Source: Dyella lipolytica (GTDB taxonomy: Bacteria; Pseudomonadota; Gammaproteobacteria; Xanthomonadales; Rhodanobacteraceae). Taken from it: a stretch of 64,000 nucleotides of DNA. Below, in pieces: positions 45,125 to 55,906 of this stretch (position 1 is the stretch's first letter; each line of letters begins with the position of its first letter). A model generated the notes under the pieces. That model was not told the DNA's origin and did no database searches. It saw only the letters and a list, made by a program, of their open reading frames with translations. The stretch lies in assembly GCF_030160075.1 (NCBI RefSeq), contig NZ_BSNQ01000003.1, positions 248,001-312,000 on the forward strand. The letters are read 5' to 3'. Both the position numbers and the translations under genes were made by a program.

Positions 45125-47448
45125 GTGCGCAGCCAGCCAATACCGCGCCTGATCTGCTGAACATCGAAATCGATGGCAAGCCGACACAGATTCGCAAGGG
45201 CGCGATGATCATCGAAGCGGCCGACGCTATCGGCGTCGCGATTCCGCGCTTCTGCTATCACCGCAAACTTCCTATCGCCGCCAACTGCCGTATGTGCCTG
45301 GTGGAAGTGGAAATGGGCGGCCGCCCCATGCCCAAGCCGCAACCCGCGTGCGCCACGCCGGTGGCCGAAGGCATGAAGGTCACGACGCGTACCGCCGGCG
45401 CGCTGAAGTACCAGCGCGACGTGATGGAATTCCTGCTGATCAACCACCCACTCGACTGCCCGATCTGCGATCAGGGTGGCGAATGCGAACTGCAGGACGT
45501 GGCGCTCGGCTACGGTCGTAGCGTGTCGCGCTACACCGAACGCAAGCGCACTATCGCCGATGAAAACCTCGGCTCGCTGGTCGCTACCGAGATGACTCGC
45601 TGCATCCAGTGCACGCGCTGCGTACGCTTCACCAGCGAAATCGCCGGCACTTATGAGCTGGGCGGCATGAGCCGCGGCGAGAACCTGCAGATCGGTACGT
45701 ACATCGGCAAGACGCTGGAAACCGAGCTGTCGGGCAACATCATCGATGTGTGCCCGGTCGGCGCGCTTACCAACAAGCCGTTCCAGTTCAAGGCACGTGC
45801 GTGGGAGCTGATCGCCAAACCATCGATCGCCTATCACGATGCGTTGGGCTCGAATCTCTGGCTGCATACGCGCCGCGGTGAGGTGCTGCGCACGGTGCCG
45901 CGCGATAACGAAGCCATCAACGAATGCTGGCTGTCCGATCGCGACCGTTATAGCCATCAGGGTCTGTATGCCGCCGACCGCGTGCGTACTCCCGAAGTGA
46001 AGCGCAACGGTCAGTGGCAGGGTACGACGTGGGACGACGCTTTGGCGGTTGCCGCCGACGCGCTGAAGAGCGTTCCTGGTAGTGATGTCGGCGTGCTGGT
46101 GCATCCGTCCACCACCAACGAGGAAGGCGACCTGCTCGTGCGTCTTGCGCACGGTTTGGGCAGCGCTCACATCGATCATCGTCTGCGTCAGCTCGATTTC
46201 GCCGACAACGCCGTTGCGCAGCCGTTCGGCATGCCGGTGGCGGAAGTCGACAAGGTGAAGGCGGCGCTGCTGGTCGGCTCCAATCTCCGCTACGAGATGC
46301 CGCTGCTCAACCACCGCATTCATCAGGCGGTGAAGAAGGGCGCCAAGGTTTACGCCGTCAATCCGGCAGAGTTCCACTTCAACTACAAGCTGGCCGGCGA
46401 AGCCATCGTTGCGCCGCATGCGTTGGTCGATGCGTTGTTGTCGTTGGCGAAGGCGGCGGTAGCTGCTGGCGCGACGGCTCCGGCGAATCTCGCCGATGCC
46501 ATCAACAGTGCTGCAAACGATCAGGGCGACAGCGATGCGATCGCGGCGCTCAAGTCCGGTCATGCCGTGGTGATTCTGGGCGATGCCGCTGTGACGCATC
46601 CGCAGGCTTCGTGGCTGCGTGCCATCGCACGCTTCGTCGCCGAAGCCACGGGGGCCGCTTACAACGAGTTGCCGGCTGGCGCCAACGCCATCGGTCTGGC
46701 CAAGGTCGGCGTGCTACCAGGCAACGGTGGTCTGGATGCGCAAGCCATGCTGGCGCAGCCGCGTAAAGGCTATGTGCTTTACGGCGTGGAATTGCCGCAC
46801 GACTTCGCCGACGGTTCGGCTGTAGTCAATGCGCTGCACGGTACCCAGCACATCATCGCGTTTGCCGCGTTTGCTACGCCGCAACTTCGCGATGTGGCCG
46901 ACGTCATTTTGCCGATCGGCCTGCTGCCGGAGATCGACGGTACGCTCGTGAACGTCGACGGTCTCGCACAGCACGTGGAAGCGGGTGCCAAGGCACCGGG
47001 TACCGATGTACGCGCGGGTTGGAAGGTGCTGCGTGCCCTCGGTGGCCAGATGAAGTTGCCGGGCTTCGAATTCGATGATCTCGCCGGTTTGCGCAACGGC
47101 ATCACTGAGCACGTGGCGGTGGCGAAGCAGGGGCTTTCCGCACGCAAGACCGTGCAGGGGCTGAGCCGCCTTGCGACGTGGCCGATTTATCGCAGCGACG
47201 CTGTGGTTCGCCGCGCCACGGCTCTGCAGGCGCATCCGCTCAATCGTGCAGCAGCCGTGCGCGTAAACGCGGAAGAAGCGCAGCGTCAGGGCCTGGCTGA
47301 GGGTGGCCTGGTCAAGCTTGCGAACGTCGTCCTGCCGCTGGTCATCGATTCAACGGTGCCCGATGGCGCTGTGTGGATCGAAGCCGCACACGATCAGACC
47401 GCGACGCTGCCGCCTTACGGCGCGGCCATCACCTTGAGCAAGGCGTAA
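45121..47448 (+). CDS. nuoG: NADH-quinone oxidoreductase subunit G
   Basis: The 775-residue peripheral-arm subunit has the N-terminal ferredoxin domain for N1b, the HxxC-type set around [15 protein letters not shown] for N5, the CIQCTRC/CPVGAL set for N4, and a molybdopterin-oxidoreductase-like domain without cofactor. The last 300 residues are Ala-rich and more divergent, as usual for NuoG. Confidence 0.96.
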   Translation: MSAQPANTAPDLLNIEIDGKPTQIRKGAMIIEAADAIGVAIPRFCYHRKLPIAANCRMCLVEVEMGGRPMPKPQPACATPVAEGMKVTTRTAGALKYQRDVMEFLLINHPLDCPICDQGGECELQDVALGYGRSVSRYTERKRTIADENLGSLVATEMTRCIQCTRCVRFTSEIAGTYELGGMSRGENLQIGTYIGKTLETELSGNIIDVCPVGALTNKPFQFKARAWELIAKPSIAYHDALGSNLWLHTRRGEVLRTVPRDNEAINECWLSDRDRYSHQGLYAADRVRTPEVKRNGQWQGTTWDDALAVAADALKSVPGSDVGVLVHPSTTNEEGDLLVRLAHGLGSAHIDHRLRQLDFADNAVAQPFGMPVAEVDKVKAALLVGSNLRYEMPLLNHRIHQAVKKGAKVYAVNPAEFHFNYKLAGEAIVAPHALVDALLSLAKAAVAAGATAPANLADAINSAANDQGDSDAIAALKSGHAVVILGDAAVTHPQASWLRAIARFVAEATGAAYNELPAGANAIGLAKVGVLPGNGGLDAQAMLAQPRKGYVLYGVELPHDFADGSAVVNALHGTQHIIAFAAFATPQLRDVADVILPIGLLPEIDGTLVNVDGLAQHVEAGAKAPGTDVRAGWKVLRALGGQMKLPGFEFDDLAGLRNGITEHVAVAKQGLSARKTVQGLSRLATWPIYRSDAVVRRATALQAHPLNRAAAVRVNAEEAQRQGLAEGGLVKLANVVLPLVIDSTVPDGAVWIEAAHDQTATLPPYGAAITLSKA

Positions 47449-47451
47449 ACC

Positions 47452-48480
47452 ATGGGCGATCAGATTCTCCATCAGCTAATCATTCCCATATTGCTGGTCG
47501 TGGCGGTCGTTCTTCCGCTCACTCTCACGGTGGCGCTGTACGTGTACTGGGAGCGCAAGGTCCTGGGCTGGATGCACGTGCGCATGGGGCCCAACCAGAT
47601 CGGTCCGTTGGGCTTGCTGCAAGCCTTCGCCGACGTGGTGAAGCTGATTTGCAAAGAAGTGATCCTGCCCACCAATGCCAACAAGTTCCTGTACTACACG
47701 GCACCGTTGCTGGCATTGATTCCGGCGTTGGCAGCATGGGCGGTGATACCTTTCGGTGCGCGCTTTGCTTTGTCCAACGCCAACGCGGGTTTGCTCTATC
47801 TGCTCGCCATGACCTCGCTAGGTGTGTACGGCATCATCCTCGCTGGTTGGGCCTCCAACTCGCGCTATGCGCTACTGGGTGCGATGCGTTCGGCGGCGCA
47901 GGTGATCTCCTACGAACTGGCGATGGGTCTGTGCCTGGTCTGTGTGCTGGTGCTGGCGGGCAGCCTCAACCTCACTGACATCGTCAATGCACAGGCCGGT
48001 CATAAGGGCATCCTGGACTGGTTCATGTGGCCGTTGCTGCCGGTGTTCGTGGTCTATTTCGTCTCGGGCGTGGCCGAAACCAATCGTGCGCCCTTCGACG
48101 TAGCGGAAGGCGAATCGGAAATCGTCGCCGGTTTCCACGTGGAATATTCGGGCTCGACATTCGCGCTGTTCTTCCTGGCCGAATACGCCAACATGATCCT
48201 GGTGAGCTTCCTGGCTTCGCTCCTGTTCATGGGCGGCTGGTTGAGTCCGTTCCCGGAAAGCGTGCCGGTGCTTGGGCACACCAGTTTCATCTGGCTATTG
48301 GCGAAGGCGTTCTTCTTCGCGTTCCTGTTCCTCTGGTTCCGCGCCACTTTCCCGCGCTATCGCTATGACCAGATCATGCGTCTGGGTTGGAAGGTATTCA
48401 TTCCCATCGCCATCGTGTGGGTGTTCGTCGCCGGCTGCATGAAGTACTACGGCTGGGTTCACATCGGCACGGGGGGCTAA
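47452..48480 (+). CDS. nuoH: NADH-quinone oxidoreductase subunit H
   Basis: NuoH (342 residues, about eight helices) links the peripheral arm to the membrane arm. The conserved [15 protein letters not shown] loop and the acidic [16 protein letters not shown] segment of the E-channel are present. It starts 3 bp after nuoG. Confidence 0.97.
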   Translation: MGDQILHQLIIPILLVVAVVLPLTLTVALYVYWERKVLGWMHVRMGPNQIGPLGLLQAFADVVKLICKEVILPTNANKFLYYTAPLLALIPALAAWAVIPFGARFALSNANAGLLYLLAMTSLGVYGIILAGWASNSRYALLGAMRSAAQVISYELAMGLCLVCVLVLAGSLNLTDIVNAQAGHKGILDWFMWPLLPVFVVYFVSGVAETNRAPFDVAEGESEIVAGFHVEYSGSTFALFFLAEYANMILVSFLASLLFMGGWLSPFPESVPVLGHTSFIWLLAKAFFFAFLFLWFRATFPRYRYDQIMRLGWKVFIPIAIVWVFVAGCMKYYGWVHIGTGG

Positions 48481-48488
48481 AGAAAGCC

Positions 48489-48980
48489 ATGTCTCGCATT
48501 ACCAACTATTTCAAAAGCCTGCTGCTCATCGAATTGCTCAAGGGCATGGTGCTGACCTGGAAGTATCTGTTCAGCCCCAAGTACACGATGCGCTATCCGA
48601 TGGAGCATATCCCCAAGTCCAACCGCTTCCGCGGTCTGCACGCGCTGCGCCGTTACGCCAATGGTGAAGAGCGTTGCATCGCGTGCAAACTCTGCGAGGC
48701 GGTGTGCCCGGCGTTGGCGATCACGATCGATTCTGCGCCGCGCGCCAGTGACGGTCAGCGCCGTACCACTCGTTACGACATCGACCTGTTCAAGTGCATC
48801 TACTGTGGCTTCTGCGAAGAAAGCTGTCCGGTGGACTCGATCGTCGAGACGCATGTGCACGAATACCACTTCGAGCACCGTGGCGAGAATGTGGTGAACA
48901 AGCTGCAGTTACTGGCCATCGGCGACCGCTTCGAAGCCGATATCGCCGCGGCCCGTGCGCAAGACGCGGCCTATCGTTGA
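48489..48980 (+). CDS. nuoI: NADH-quinone oxidoreductase subunit I
   Basis: The 163-residue protein has two [4Fe-4S] motifs, [12 protein letters not shown] and [12 protein letters not shown], for clusters N6a and N6b on the path to N2. The start at 48489 is preceded by an AAAG-rich spacer after nuoH; upstream in-frame residues belong to nuoH coding sequence. Confidence 0.97.
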   Translation: MSRITNYFKSLLLIELLKGMVLTWKYLFSPKYTMRYPMEHIPKSNRFRGLHALRRYANGEERCIACKLCEAVCPALAITIDSAPRASDGQRRTTRYDIDLFKCIYCGFCEESCPVDSIVETHVHEYHFEHRGENVVNKLQLLAIGDRFEADIAAARAQDAAYR

Positions 48981-48992
48981 GGACGGGACATC

Positions 48993-49658
48993 ATGATTGA
49001 TCCGCAAATGTTCCAACTCGTCTGTTTCTATGCGTTCGCTGCGGTGACCGTGATCGCGGCGCTGTCGGTGATCACGCTGCGCAACTCGGTGCACGCGGTG
49101 CTGGCCCTTGTGCTCACCTTCTTCAGCACGGCCTGCATCTGGATGCTGGCGGAGGCCGAGTTCCTCGCCATTGCACTCATCGTGGTGTACGTCGGTGCGG
49201 TGATGGTGCTGTTCCTGTTCGTGGTGATGATGCTGGACATCGACCAAGAGAAACTGCGCGAAGGTTTCGTAAAGTTCCTGCCGGTCGGCCTGGTCGTCGC
49301 GGTCGTGATGCTGGTGGAAATGCTAGGTCTGATCGGTGTGCGCGTGATGCATGCCCAGACGATGGGCGTGAACCCGGCCACCGCCGCGGGCATGTCCAAT
49401 ACCGCGTGGCTGGGTATGGCGCTGTACACGCAGTACCTGCTGCCGTTCGAAGTGGCCGCGCTGATCCTTACCGTGGGCGTGATCGCCGCCGTGGCGCTTA
49501 CCTTGCGCCAGCGCACCGGCGTGCGTCATCAGCAGGCTAGCGAACAGGTTGCTGTGAATGCGCGCGACCGCGTCCGTATCGTGAAGATGGCAGCGGAGCG
49601 CCCAATCGTCGGCGAGCCAGGTAGCCAGTCCGCACCGGCCGAGGAGCCCAAGCCATGA
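48993..49658 (+). CDS. nuoJ: NADH-quinone oxidoreductase subunit J
   Basis: NuoJ (221 residues) is a five-helix membrane subunit with the conserved [16 protein letters not shown] helix containing the pi-bulge region. A soluble C-terminal tail of about 50 residues is Ala/Glu/Pro-rich. It overlaps nuoK by ATGA. Confidence 0.95.
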   Translation: MIDPQMFQLVCFYAFAAVTVIAALSVITLRNSVHAVLALVLTFFSTACIWMLAEAEFLAIALIVVYVGAVMVLFLFVVMMLDIDQEKLREGFVKFLPVGLVVAVVMLVEMLGLIGVRVMHAQTMGVNPATAAGMSNTAWLGMALYTQYLLPFEVAALILTVGVIAAVALTLRQRTGVRHQQASEQVAVNARDRVRIVKMAAERPIVGEPGSQSAPAEEPKP

Positions 49659-49960
49659 TTACGCTTTCGCATTACATCGTGCTCGGCGCGATCCTGTTCT
49701 GCATCTCGGTGGCTGGACTGTTCATCAATCGCAAGAACGTGATCGTACTGCTGATGGCGATCGAGTTGATGCTGCTCGCCGTCAATATCAACTTCGTGGC
49801 CTTCTCGCGTTTCAATCATGACGTGGCGGGACAGGTCTTCGTTTTCTTCATCCTTACCGTGGCCGCGGCGGAATCCGCCATCGGCCTGGCGATCCTGGTC
49901 TTGCTGTTCCGTAACCGCAGCACGGTCAACATCGCCGAAATCGACAGCATGAAGGGTTGA
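49655..49960 (+). CDS. nuoK: NADH-quinone oxidoreductase subunit K
   Basis: The 101-residue three-helix subunit is an Mrp-type antiporter relative. The two functional glutamates appear in [11 protein letters not shown] and [10 protein letters not shown]. nuoL follows after 4 bp. Confidence 0.97.
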   Translation: MITLSHYIVLGAILFCISVAGLFINRKNVIVLLMAIELMLLAVNINFVAFSRFNHDVAGQVFVFFILTVAAAESAIGLAILVLLFRNRSTVNIAEIDSMKG

Positions 49961-49964
49961 GCAC

Positions 49965-52013
49965 ATGGAACTTTCCACCTCCATACTGTTGACTATCGCA
50001 CTGGCGCCGCTGGTCGGTTGTTTGCTCGCCGGGTTTCTCGGCAAGCAGATCGGCAGGGTCGGCGCGCACAGCGTCACCATTCTGGGTCTGCTGATTTCCT
50101 GCGGCCTATCGTTCTACGTGCTGTACCAGATCACGATGGGCGGTGCGCCGGTCTACAACCACAATATCTACACGTGGTTCGAGATCGGCAAATACACCGC
50201 CACCGTTGGTTTCCTGATCGATCGCCTTACCGCCATGATGATGGTGGTGGTCACGTTCGTGTCGCTGCTGGTGCACGTGTACACCATTGGCTACATGGCC
50301 GATGACGACGGATACCAGCGTTTCTTCAGCTACATCTCGCTGTTCACCTTCTCGATGTTGATGCTCGTGATGAGCAATAACTTCCTGCAGCTGTTCTTCG
50401 GCTGGGAAGCGGTGGGCCTGGTGTCGTATCTGCTGATCGGCTTCTGGTACAAGCGTCCGACCGCGATCTTCGCCAACCTCAAGGCGTTTATCGTCAACCG
50501 CGTGGGCGACTTCGGTTTCCTGCTCGGTATCGCCGCGATCCTGTATTTCCTGGGGACGCTGGATTACGCCACGGCGTTTTCCACCGCTCCGACGCTGGTC
50601 GGCAAGACGCTAACGCTGACCCAGAGCATCCACTGGGATGCGGCAACGGTGATCTGCATCTTGTTGTTCATCGGTGCGATGGGTAAATCGGCGCAGGTGC
50701 CGCTGCATGTGTGGCTGCCCGATTCGATGGAAGGCCCGACCCCGATCTCCGCGCTGATCCACGCCGCGACGATGGTGACCGCCGGCATCTTCATGGTGGC
50801 GCGCATGTCGCCGCTGTATGAGCTGTCGGATTCCGCGCTCAGCTTTGTGTTGGTGATCGGTGCCACCGGCGCGTTGTTCACCGGCCTGATCGGCATCGTG
50901 CAGAACGATATCAAGCGCGTGGTGGCGTATTCGACGCTGTCGCAGCTCGGCTACATGACGGTGGCGCTCGGCGTGTCGGCTTATGCCGGAGCGGTGTTCC
51001 ACCTGATGACCCACGCGTTTTTCAAGGCGCTGCTGTTCCTCGGCGCCGGTTCGGTGATCATCGCCATGCACCATGAGCAGGACATGCGTTACATGGGCGG
51101 CCTGCGCAAGTACATGCCGATCACCTGGATCACGATGTGGATCGGTGCGTTGGCCTTGTGCGGTGTGCCGTTCTTTGCGGGGTTCTATTCGAAGGACTCG
51201 ATCATCGACGCGGTGCATGATTCGCATCGCTGGGGCTCGGGTTACGCGTACTTCTGCGTCATGGCCGGTGCCTTCGTGACCGCTACGTATACGTTCCGCC
51301 AGATGTACATGACCTTCCATGGCAAGGAACGCTTCAAAGTGATCGAGCACCACGGCCACGATCATCACGACGCGCATGGCGCCGATGATCATCATGATGA
51401 TCACGGTCATCTCGAGCCCGGTGTGCTGCATCATGCACCCAAGGAATCGCCGTGGGTGGTGACGTTGCCGCTGATCCTGTTGGCCATTCCGTCGCTATTG
51501 GTGGGTTACTTCACGGTCCAGCCGGTGCTGTTCGGCGGCTGGTTCGGAGGTGCCGTGCATGTGAACGAAGCGAACAACGTACTGGGCGAGATAGGGAAGG
51601 AGTTTCACGGCTCGCTGGCGATGGCGCTTAACGGCTTCACGCAGTTGCCATTCATCCTGATCGTGCTCGCATTCATCATCACGACCTACATTTACCTGTT
51701 CAACCCAGCCATGGCCGGCAAGATCAAGAACGCGCTAAAGCCGCTGTGGACGATTCTCGACCGTAAGTACTGGGTTGACGACATCTACTTTGCGATCTTT
51801 GCGCGCGGCGGCGTCATGTTGGGCCGCATGTTCTGGAAGGGCGGCGATGCCGCCGTGATCGACGGTGTGCTGATCGACGGTTCGGCGAGCCTGGTCCAAC
51901 GCATTGCCTCCGGCATGCGTCGTGTCCAGTCCGGTTATCTGTACCACTACGCCTTTGCGATGATTCTCGGCCTGATCCTGCTGCTTGGCGGGTATTGGCT
52001 GATCGGGCAATAA
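49965..52013 (+). CDS. nuoL: NADH-quinone oxidoreductase subunit L
   Basis: NuoL (682 residues) is the distal proton pump with the long lateral helix at its C-terminus. Core motifs such as FFGWEAVGLVSYLLIGFW and GKSAQVPLHVWLPD are present. Residues 461-490 form an insert with 12 histidines and many aspartates, not seen in E. coli NuoL, that could bind metal. Confidence 0.97.
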   Translation: MELSTSILLTIALAPLVGCLLAGFLGKQIGRVGAHSVTILGLLISCGLSFYVLYQITMGGAPVYNHNIYTWFEIGKYTATVGFLIDRLTAMMMVVVTFVSLLVHVYTIGYMADDDGYQRFFSYISLFTFSMLMLVMSNNFLQLFFGWEAVGLVSYLLIGFWYKRPTAIFANLKAFIVNRVGDFGFLLGIAAILYFLGTLDYATAFSTAPTLVGKTLTLTQSIHWDAATVICILLFIGAMGKSAQVPLHVWLPDSMEGPTPISALIHAATMVTAGIFMVARMSPLYELSDSALSFVLVIGATGALFTGLIGIVQNDIKRVVAYSTLSQLGYMTVALGVSAYAGAVFHLMTHAFFKALLFLGAGSVIIAMHHEQDMRYMGGLRKYMPITWITMWIGALALCGVPFFAGFYSKDSIIDAVHDSHRWGSGYAYFCVMAGAFVTATYTFRQMYMTFHGKERFKVIEHHGHDHHDAHGADDHHDDHGHLEPGVLHHAPKESPWVVTLPLILLAIPSLLVGYFTVQPVLFGGWFGGAVHVNEANNVLGEIGKEFHGSLAMALNGFTQLPFILIVLAFIITTYIYLFNPAMAGKIKNALKPLWTILDRKYWVDDIYFAIFARGGVMLGRMFWKGGDAAVIDGVLIDGSASLVQRIASGMRRVQSGYLYHYAFAMILGLILLLGGYWLIGQ

Positions 52014-52027
52014 GGGAAGCGAGCTCC

Positions 52028-53536
52028 ATGTTCAATCATCTGCTCAGCCTGCTGATCTGGCTGCCCATCGCAGGCGCGGTGCCTGTCCTGCTGGCCGGCT
52101 CCAGTCGTCCCAATACAGCCCGTTGGCTGGCCTTGTTGATGGCGGTGCTTACTTTCGCCGTCAGCCTGTACCTCATCCCGCAGTACCACGCGGATGCGGG
52201 CGGCATGCAGCTGGCCGAAAGCCATCTGTGGATTGCCGCACTGAACGTGCATTACAGCCTGGCCGTCGACGGTATTTCGGTCGCACTGATCCTGCTGACC
52301 ACGTTCGTGGGCATCCTGGTCATCGTGGGTGCCTGGGAGGTGATCCAGGACAATCCGCATCAGTACATGGCCGCGATGCTGGTGCTCGAAGGCCTAATGA
52401 TCGGCGTGTTCTGCGCCACCGATGCCTTGCTGTTCTACGTGTTCTTCGAGGCGATGCTGATCCCGATGTTTATTCTCATCGGTATCTGGGGTGGTCCGCG
52501 TCGCGTCTACGCCACGCTGAAGTTCTTCATTTATACCTTCCTCGGCTCGATCTTCATGTTGATCGGCCTGATCTACCTGTACCTGAAGGCAGGCACGTTC
52601 GATTTGCACACGCTGGCGGCCTTGCCCTTGACGCTGAAAGAGCAGAGCTGGTTGTTCTTCGCCTTCCTGATTGCGTTTGCGGTGAAGGTGCCGATGGTGC
52701 CGGTGCATACGTGGTTGCCGGATGCGCACGTGGAAGCACCCACCGGTGGTTCCGTGGTACTGGCGGCGGTGATGCTGAAGATCGGCGGATACGGTTTCCT
52801 GCGTTTCAGTTTGCCGATCGTGCCGGACGCGTCGATGCAATTTGCGTGGGTAGTGATCCTGCTCAGCCTGATCGCCGTGGTCTACATCGGCTATGTGGCG
52901 CTGGTGCAGGACGACATGAAGAAGCTGGTGGCGTATTCGTCTGTGGCACACATGGGTTTCGTGACGCTGGGCGTGTTCATCGCCTTCATGCTGGTGCGCG
53001 AGCAGGGCAATACCGATGCCGCACGGCTGGGCATGCAGGGTGCGATGGTGCAGATGATCTCGCACGGTTTTATCTCGGGCGCGATGTTCTCGTGCATCGG
53101 CGTGTTGTATGACCGCCTGCATACTCGCTCGATCAAGGACTACGGCGGCGTGATCAATGTGATGCCGTGGTTCGGTTTCTTCTATGTGCTGTTCGCGATG
53201 GCCAACTGCGGTTTGCCGGGCACCAGCGGTTTCGTGGGTGAATTCATGGTGATCCTGGCCAGCTTCAGTGCCAATCCATGGATTGCACTGTTTGCCGCCT
53301 TCACCCTGATCATCGGCGCCGCTTACACGTTGTGGCTGGTCAAGCGAGTGCTGTGGGGCGAGGTGACCAACCCCCATGTGGCAGAAATGAAAGACATCAA
53401 CGGACGCGAAACCCTTGTGCTGGGTGCGTTCGCCGCATTGGTGCTTATTGTCGGCGTCTGGCCCGAGCCGCTGATCCATCTGATGGACAGTTCGGTGACA
53501 CAACTGGTCCAAGTGTTGGCCATTCACAAGGTCTGA
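52028..53536 (+). CDS. nuoM: NADH-quinone oxidoreductase subunit M
   Basis: NuoM (502 residues, about 14 helices) is an antiporter-like proton pump. The FFEAMLIPMFILIGIWG helix with its key glutamate and the KVPMVPVHTWLPDAHVEAP motif are intact. I used the ATG at 52028 directly after the nuoL stop rather than an upstream frame inside nuoL. Confidence 0.97.
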   Translation: MFNHLLSLLIWLPIAGAVPVLLAGSSRPNTARWLALLMAVLTFAVSLYLIPQYHADAGGMQLAESHLWIAALNVHYSLAVDGISVALILLTTFVGILVIVGAWEVIQDNPHQYMAAMLVLEGLMIGVFCATDALLFYVFFEAMLIPMFILIGIWGGPRRVYATLKFFIYTFLGSIFMLIGLIYLYLKAGTFDLHTLAALPLTLKEQSWLFFAFLIAFAVKVPMVPVHTWLPDAHVEAPTGGSVVLAAVMLKIGGYGFLRFSLPIVPDASMQFAWVVILLSLIAVVYIGYVALVQDDMKKLVAYSSVAHMGFVTLGVFIAFMLVREQGNTDAARLGMQGAMVQMISHGFISGAMFSCIGVLYDRLHTRSIKDYGGVINVMPWFGFFYVLFAMANCGLPGTSGFVGEFMVILASFSANPWIALFAAFTLIIGAAYTLWLVKRVLWGEVTNPHVAEMKDINGRETLVLGAFAALVLIVGVWPEPLIHLMDSSVTQLVQVLAIHKV

Positions 53537-53548
53537 TCGAGAGCGCCC

Positions 53549-54988
53549 ATGCCGAATTTCAATGACATTCTTATCATGCTGCCGGAGTTTTTTCTGGTTG
53601 CCGCGGCGTGCGTCATTTTGGTGGCCGATGCTTTCATGAAGCCTGCCGAGCGCCCCTTCCTGCACTGGATTTCCATCGCGGTGCTGGTCGTGACCATCTA
53701 CCTGGTGGTGCGTGGGCAGCCGAGCGGTTCGGTCACCGCATTCAACGGCATGTTTATCCGCGATGGCGTGGCTGAGATCCTCAAGGTATTTGCCTTGCTG
53801 AGCACGATCCTGGTGTTCATCTACGCGCGTCCATACCTGGTCGATCGCAAGCTGTTCGTGGGCGAGTTCTATACGCTGATGATCTTTGCGATTATCGGAG
53901 TGATGCTGCTGGTCTCGGCCGGCAACCTGATCATGATCTACCTGGGACTGGAGCTGCTGACGCTCTCGTCTTACGCACTGGTTGCTCTTAACCGCGATTC
54001 AAAACTTTCTTCCGAAGCTGCGATCAAGTATTTCGTGCTCGGTGCGCTCGCCTCGGGCATGCTGCTCTACGGCATGTCGATGCTCTACGGTGCTACCGGT
54101 ACCTTGGATTTGGCGCATCTGCATGATGCGATCCCGCAAAGCACGATGCCGCACCTGCTGGTGTTCGGCCTGATCTTCATGATCATCGGCATTGCGTTCA
54201 AGCTGGGTGCTGCGCCGTTCCATATGTGGATTCCGGACGTCTATCAAGGCTCGCCCACGGCCGTTACGGTGTTCATCGGTTCGGCGCCGAAGCTGGCTGC
54301 ATTCGGCATGGCGTTCCGTTTGCTCGAATCCGGCATGGGCGATCTTTCCCAGCATTGGCAATTGATGTTGGCGGTGTTGGCGGTGTTGTCGCTAGCTATC
54401 GGTAATCTGGTCGCTATCGTGCAGAGCAATCTCAAACGCTTGCTCGCCTATTCGACTATTTCCCATATGGGCTACCTGCTGCTGGGTCTGGTCAACGCAG
54501 GGCCGGAAGGCTATGCCGCGGCGATGTTCTATGCGATCAGCTATGCGTTGATGTCGACCGCGGCCTTCGGCGTGATTCTTGCGCTGAGCCGTGCGGGCTT
54601 CGAGTGCGAAGAGATCGAAGACTTCAAGGGTCTCAATCAGCGTGCGCCGTGGATGGCGTTCCTCATGATGCTGTCGTTGTTCTCGCTGGCTGGTGTGCCG
54701 CCGCTGTTCGGCTTCTTCGCCAAGCTGCTGGTACTGCAGGCCGCGATCCACGCGGGCATGATGTGGTTGGCCATCGTCGGTGCAGTGTTCGCGATCATCG
54801 GGCTCTACTACTACTTGCATGTCGTGAAGGTGATGTACTTCGACAAGCCGGTTGCTGGTACCGAAGTTCGTCTTCAACCCGATTTCACATTGCGCGTGGC
54901 TTTATCGCTGAATGCACTGGCGTTGCTCGCACTGGGTCTTTACTGGGGTCCGCTGCTAGGTTGGTGCAAGCAGGCTTTTGCAGGTTGA
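53549..54988 (+). CDS. nuoN: NADH-quinone oxidoreductase subunit N
   Basis: NuoN (479 residues) is the third antiporter-like subunit and ends the nuo operon. The YLGLELLTLSSYALVA helix and the GAAPFHMWIPDVYQGSPT motif are typical. Eighty-seven bp separate it from tRNA-fMet, and no strong terminator is visible between them. Confidence 0.97.
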   Translation: MPNFNDILIMLPEFFLVAAACVILVADAFMKPAERPFLHWISIAVLVVTIYLVVRGQPSGSVTAFNGMFIRDGVAEILKVFALLSTILVFIYARPYLVDRKLFVGEFYTLMIFAIIGVMLLVSAGNLIMIYLGLELLTLSSYALVALNRDSKLSSEAAIKYFVLGALASGMLLYGMSMLYGATGTLDLAHLHDAIPQSTMPHLLVFGLIFMIIGIAFKLGAAPFHMWIPDVYQGSPTAVTVFIGSAPKLAAFGMAFRLLESGMGDLSQHWQLMLAVLAVLSLAIGNLVAIVQSNLKRLLAYSTISHMGYLLLGLVNAGPEGYAAAMFYAISYALMSTAAFGVILALSRAGFECEEIEDFKGLNQRAPWMAFLMMLSLFSLAGVPPLFGFFAKLLVLQAAIHAGMMWLAIVGAVFAIIGLYYYLHVVKVMYFDKPVAGTEVRLQPDFTLRVALSLNALALLALGLYWGPLLGWCKQAFAG

Positions 54989-55033
54989 GAAGTGTGTTTC
55001 GCTCGCACGGAGCGAGAAATAACGAGTTTAGGC

Positions 55034-55062
55034 TTGCAAGAATCCGGCCATCTCGCTAATAT
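55034..55062 (+). promoter_or_regulatory. Promoter of tRNA-fMet (metY operon)
   Basis: TTGCAA (55034-55039) and TAATAT (55057-55062) are 17 bp apart, close to the sigma-70 consensus. Start would fall near 55069, about 7 nt before the mature tRNA. It should also serve rimP-nusA-infB by read-through. Confidence 0.75.
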
Positions 55063-55075
55063 TCTCGGACTCTGA

Positions 55076-55152
55076 TGCGGGGTGGAGCAGTCTGGCAGCT
55101 CGTCGGGCTCATAACCCGAAGGTCGCAGGTTCGAATCCTGCCCCCGCTACCA
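55076..55152 (+). tRNA. metY: Initiator tRNA-fMet (CAT)
   Basis: The 77-nt gene has anticodon loop CTCATAA on a stem with three consecutive G-C pairs (TCGGG/CCCGA), the initiator hallmark, and no Watson-Crick pair at 1-72 (T1 and T72). Acceptor positions 2-7 GCGGGG pair with CCCCGC; discriminator A and CCA are encoded. It precedes rimP-nusA-infB as metY does in E. coli. Confidence 0.97.
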
Positions 55153-55169
55153 GATCTTTCTTGGACAAG

Positions 55170-55193
55170 AAAGCCTCCTCGTGAGGCTTTTTT
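55170..55193 (+). terminator. Intrinsic terminator after tRNA-fMet
   Basis: AAAGCCTC pairs with GAGGCTTT around CTCGT, ending in six T. It lies 17 nt after the tRNA CCA and would separate tRNA from rimP transcripts unless antiterminated. Confidence 0.9.
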
Positions 55194-55292
55194 GTTGGGC
55201 GCAAGGATTGCGGTGCATTTTGTCTGGCTTTTTTTGCTATGACGGGTGCGCGGAAAGAGCCTGGAAGAGTCGGGACATCGGCGAGATAAGGG

Positions 55293-55317
55293 AATGGGCC
55301 GCTTGAGCCCATTTTTT
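55293..55317 (+). terminator. Second terminator or attenuator before rimP
   Basis: AATGGGC pairs with GCCCATT around CGCTTGA, followed by a six-T run, 23 bp before the rimP ATG. A terminator this close to a start codon suggests attenuation of the nusA operon, as autoregulation by NusA is known in E. coli. Confidence 0.75.
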
Positions 55318-55340
55318 GTTTCTGGCGACGGTAGACGGAT

Positions 55341-55859
55341 ATGGACACGCAAGTTCTGGCACAACGCTTCACCGATGTACTGGCGGATCTCCAGCTGGAA
55401 TGCCTTGGTGTGGAATTCACTCCATCGCAGGGGCAGAGTACGCTGCGCGTCTACTTGAATGCCGAAGGGCGCGAGGTCAACCTCGATGACTGCGAGGCGG
55501 CCAGCCGCGAGCTTTCGGCTTTGTTGGACGTCGAGGATCCCATTCCCGGCCATTACGTGCTGGAAGTGTCATCGCCGGGCATCGATCGTCCGCTGTTTAC
55601 CGCCGATCAGTTCGCGAAAGTGGTCGGTCAGGAAGTGAAAGTGCTGTTGAAGGCACCGCTCGAAGGTCGCCGTCGGTTGCGCGGCAAGGTGGTATCGGTG
55701 GAAGGCAGCCAGATCGCGCTGGAAGCTGAAGGCAAGGTTTTTCAATTCGAGCACGATGCGGTGGAAAGCGCGCGCATCGTGCCGGACTGGGTGGCGCTCG
55801 GTTACGTGCCGCAGCCCAAGCCCGGCGGTCGCAAGCCGGGTAAGAAAGAGTCGAAATAA
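55341..55859 (+). CDS. rimP: Ribosome maturation factor RimP
   Basis: RimP (172 residues) helps assemble the 30S subunit. The N-terminal alpha/beta domain includes [17 protein letters not shown] and [14 protein letters not shown], the family core, followed by an SH3-like domain and a basic Lys/Gly tail. It opens the rimP-nusA-infB order conserved in proteobacteria. Confidence 0.96.
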   Translation: MDTQVLAQRFTDVLADLQLECLGVEFTPSQGQSTLRVYLNAEGREVNLDDCEAASRELSALLDVEDPIPGHYVLEVSSPGIDRPLFTADQFAKVVGQEVKVLLKAPLEGRRRLRGKVVSVEGSQIALEAEGKVFQFEHDAVESARIVPDWVALGYVPQPKPGGRKPGKKESK

Positions 55860-55906
55860 TTCAATCTGTCGAAGGAACGCCGGACGGCGTTCACGGAGTG
55901 GTTGCA

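Noticed and set aside
43745-45187. 480-codon open frame antisense to nuoF
   Set aside because: It mirrors nuoF codon bias and has no domain or plausible start.
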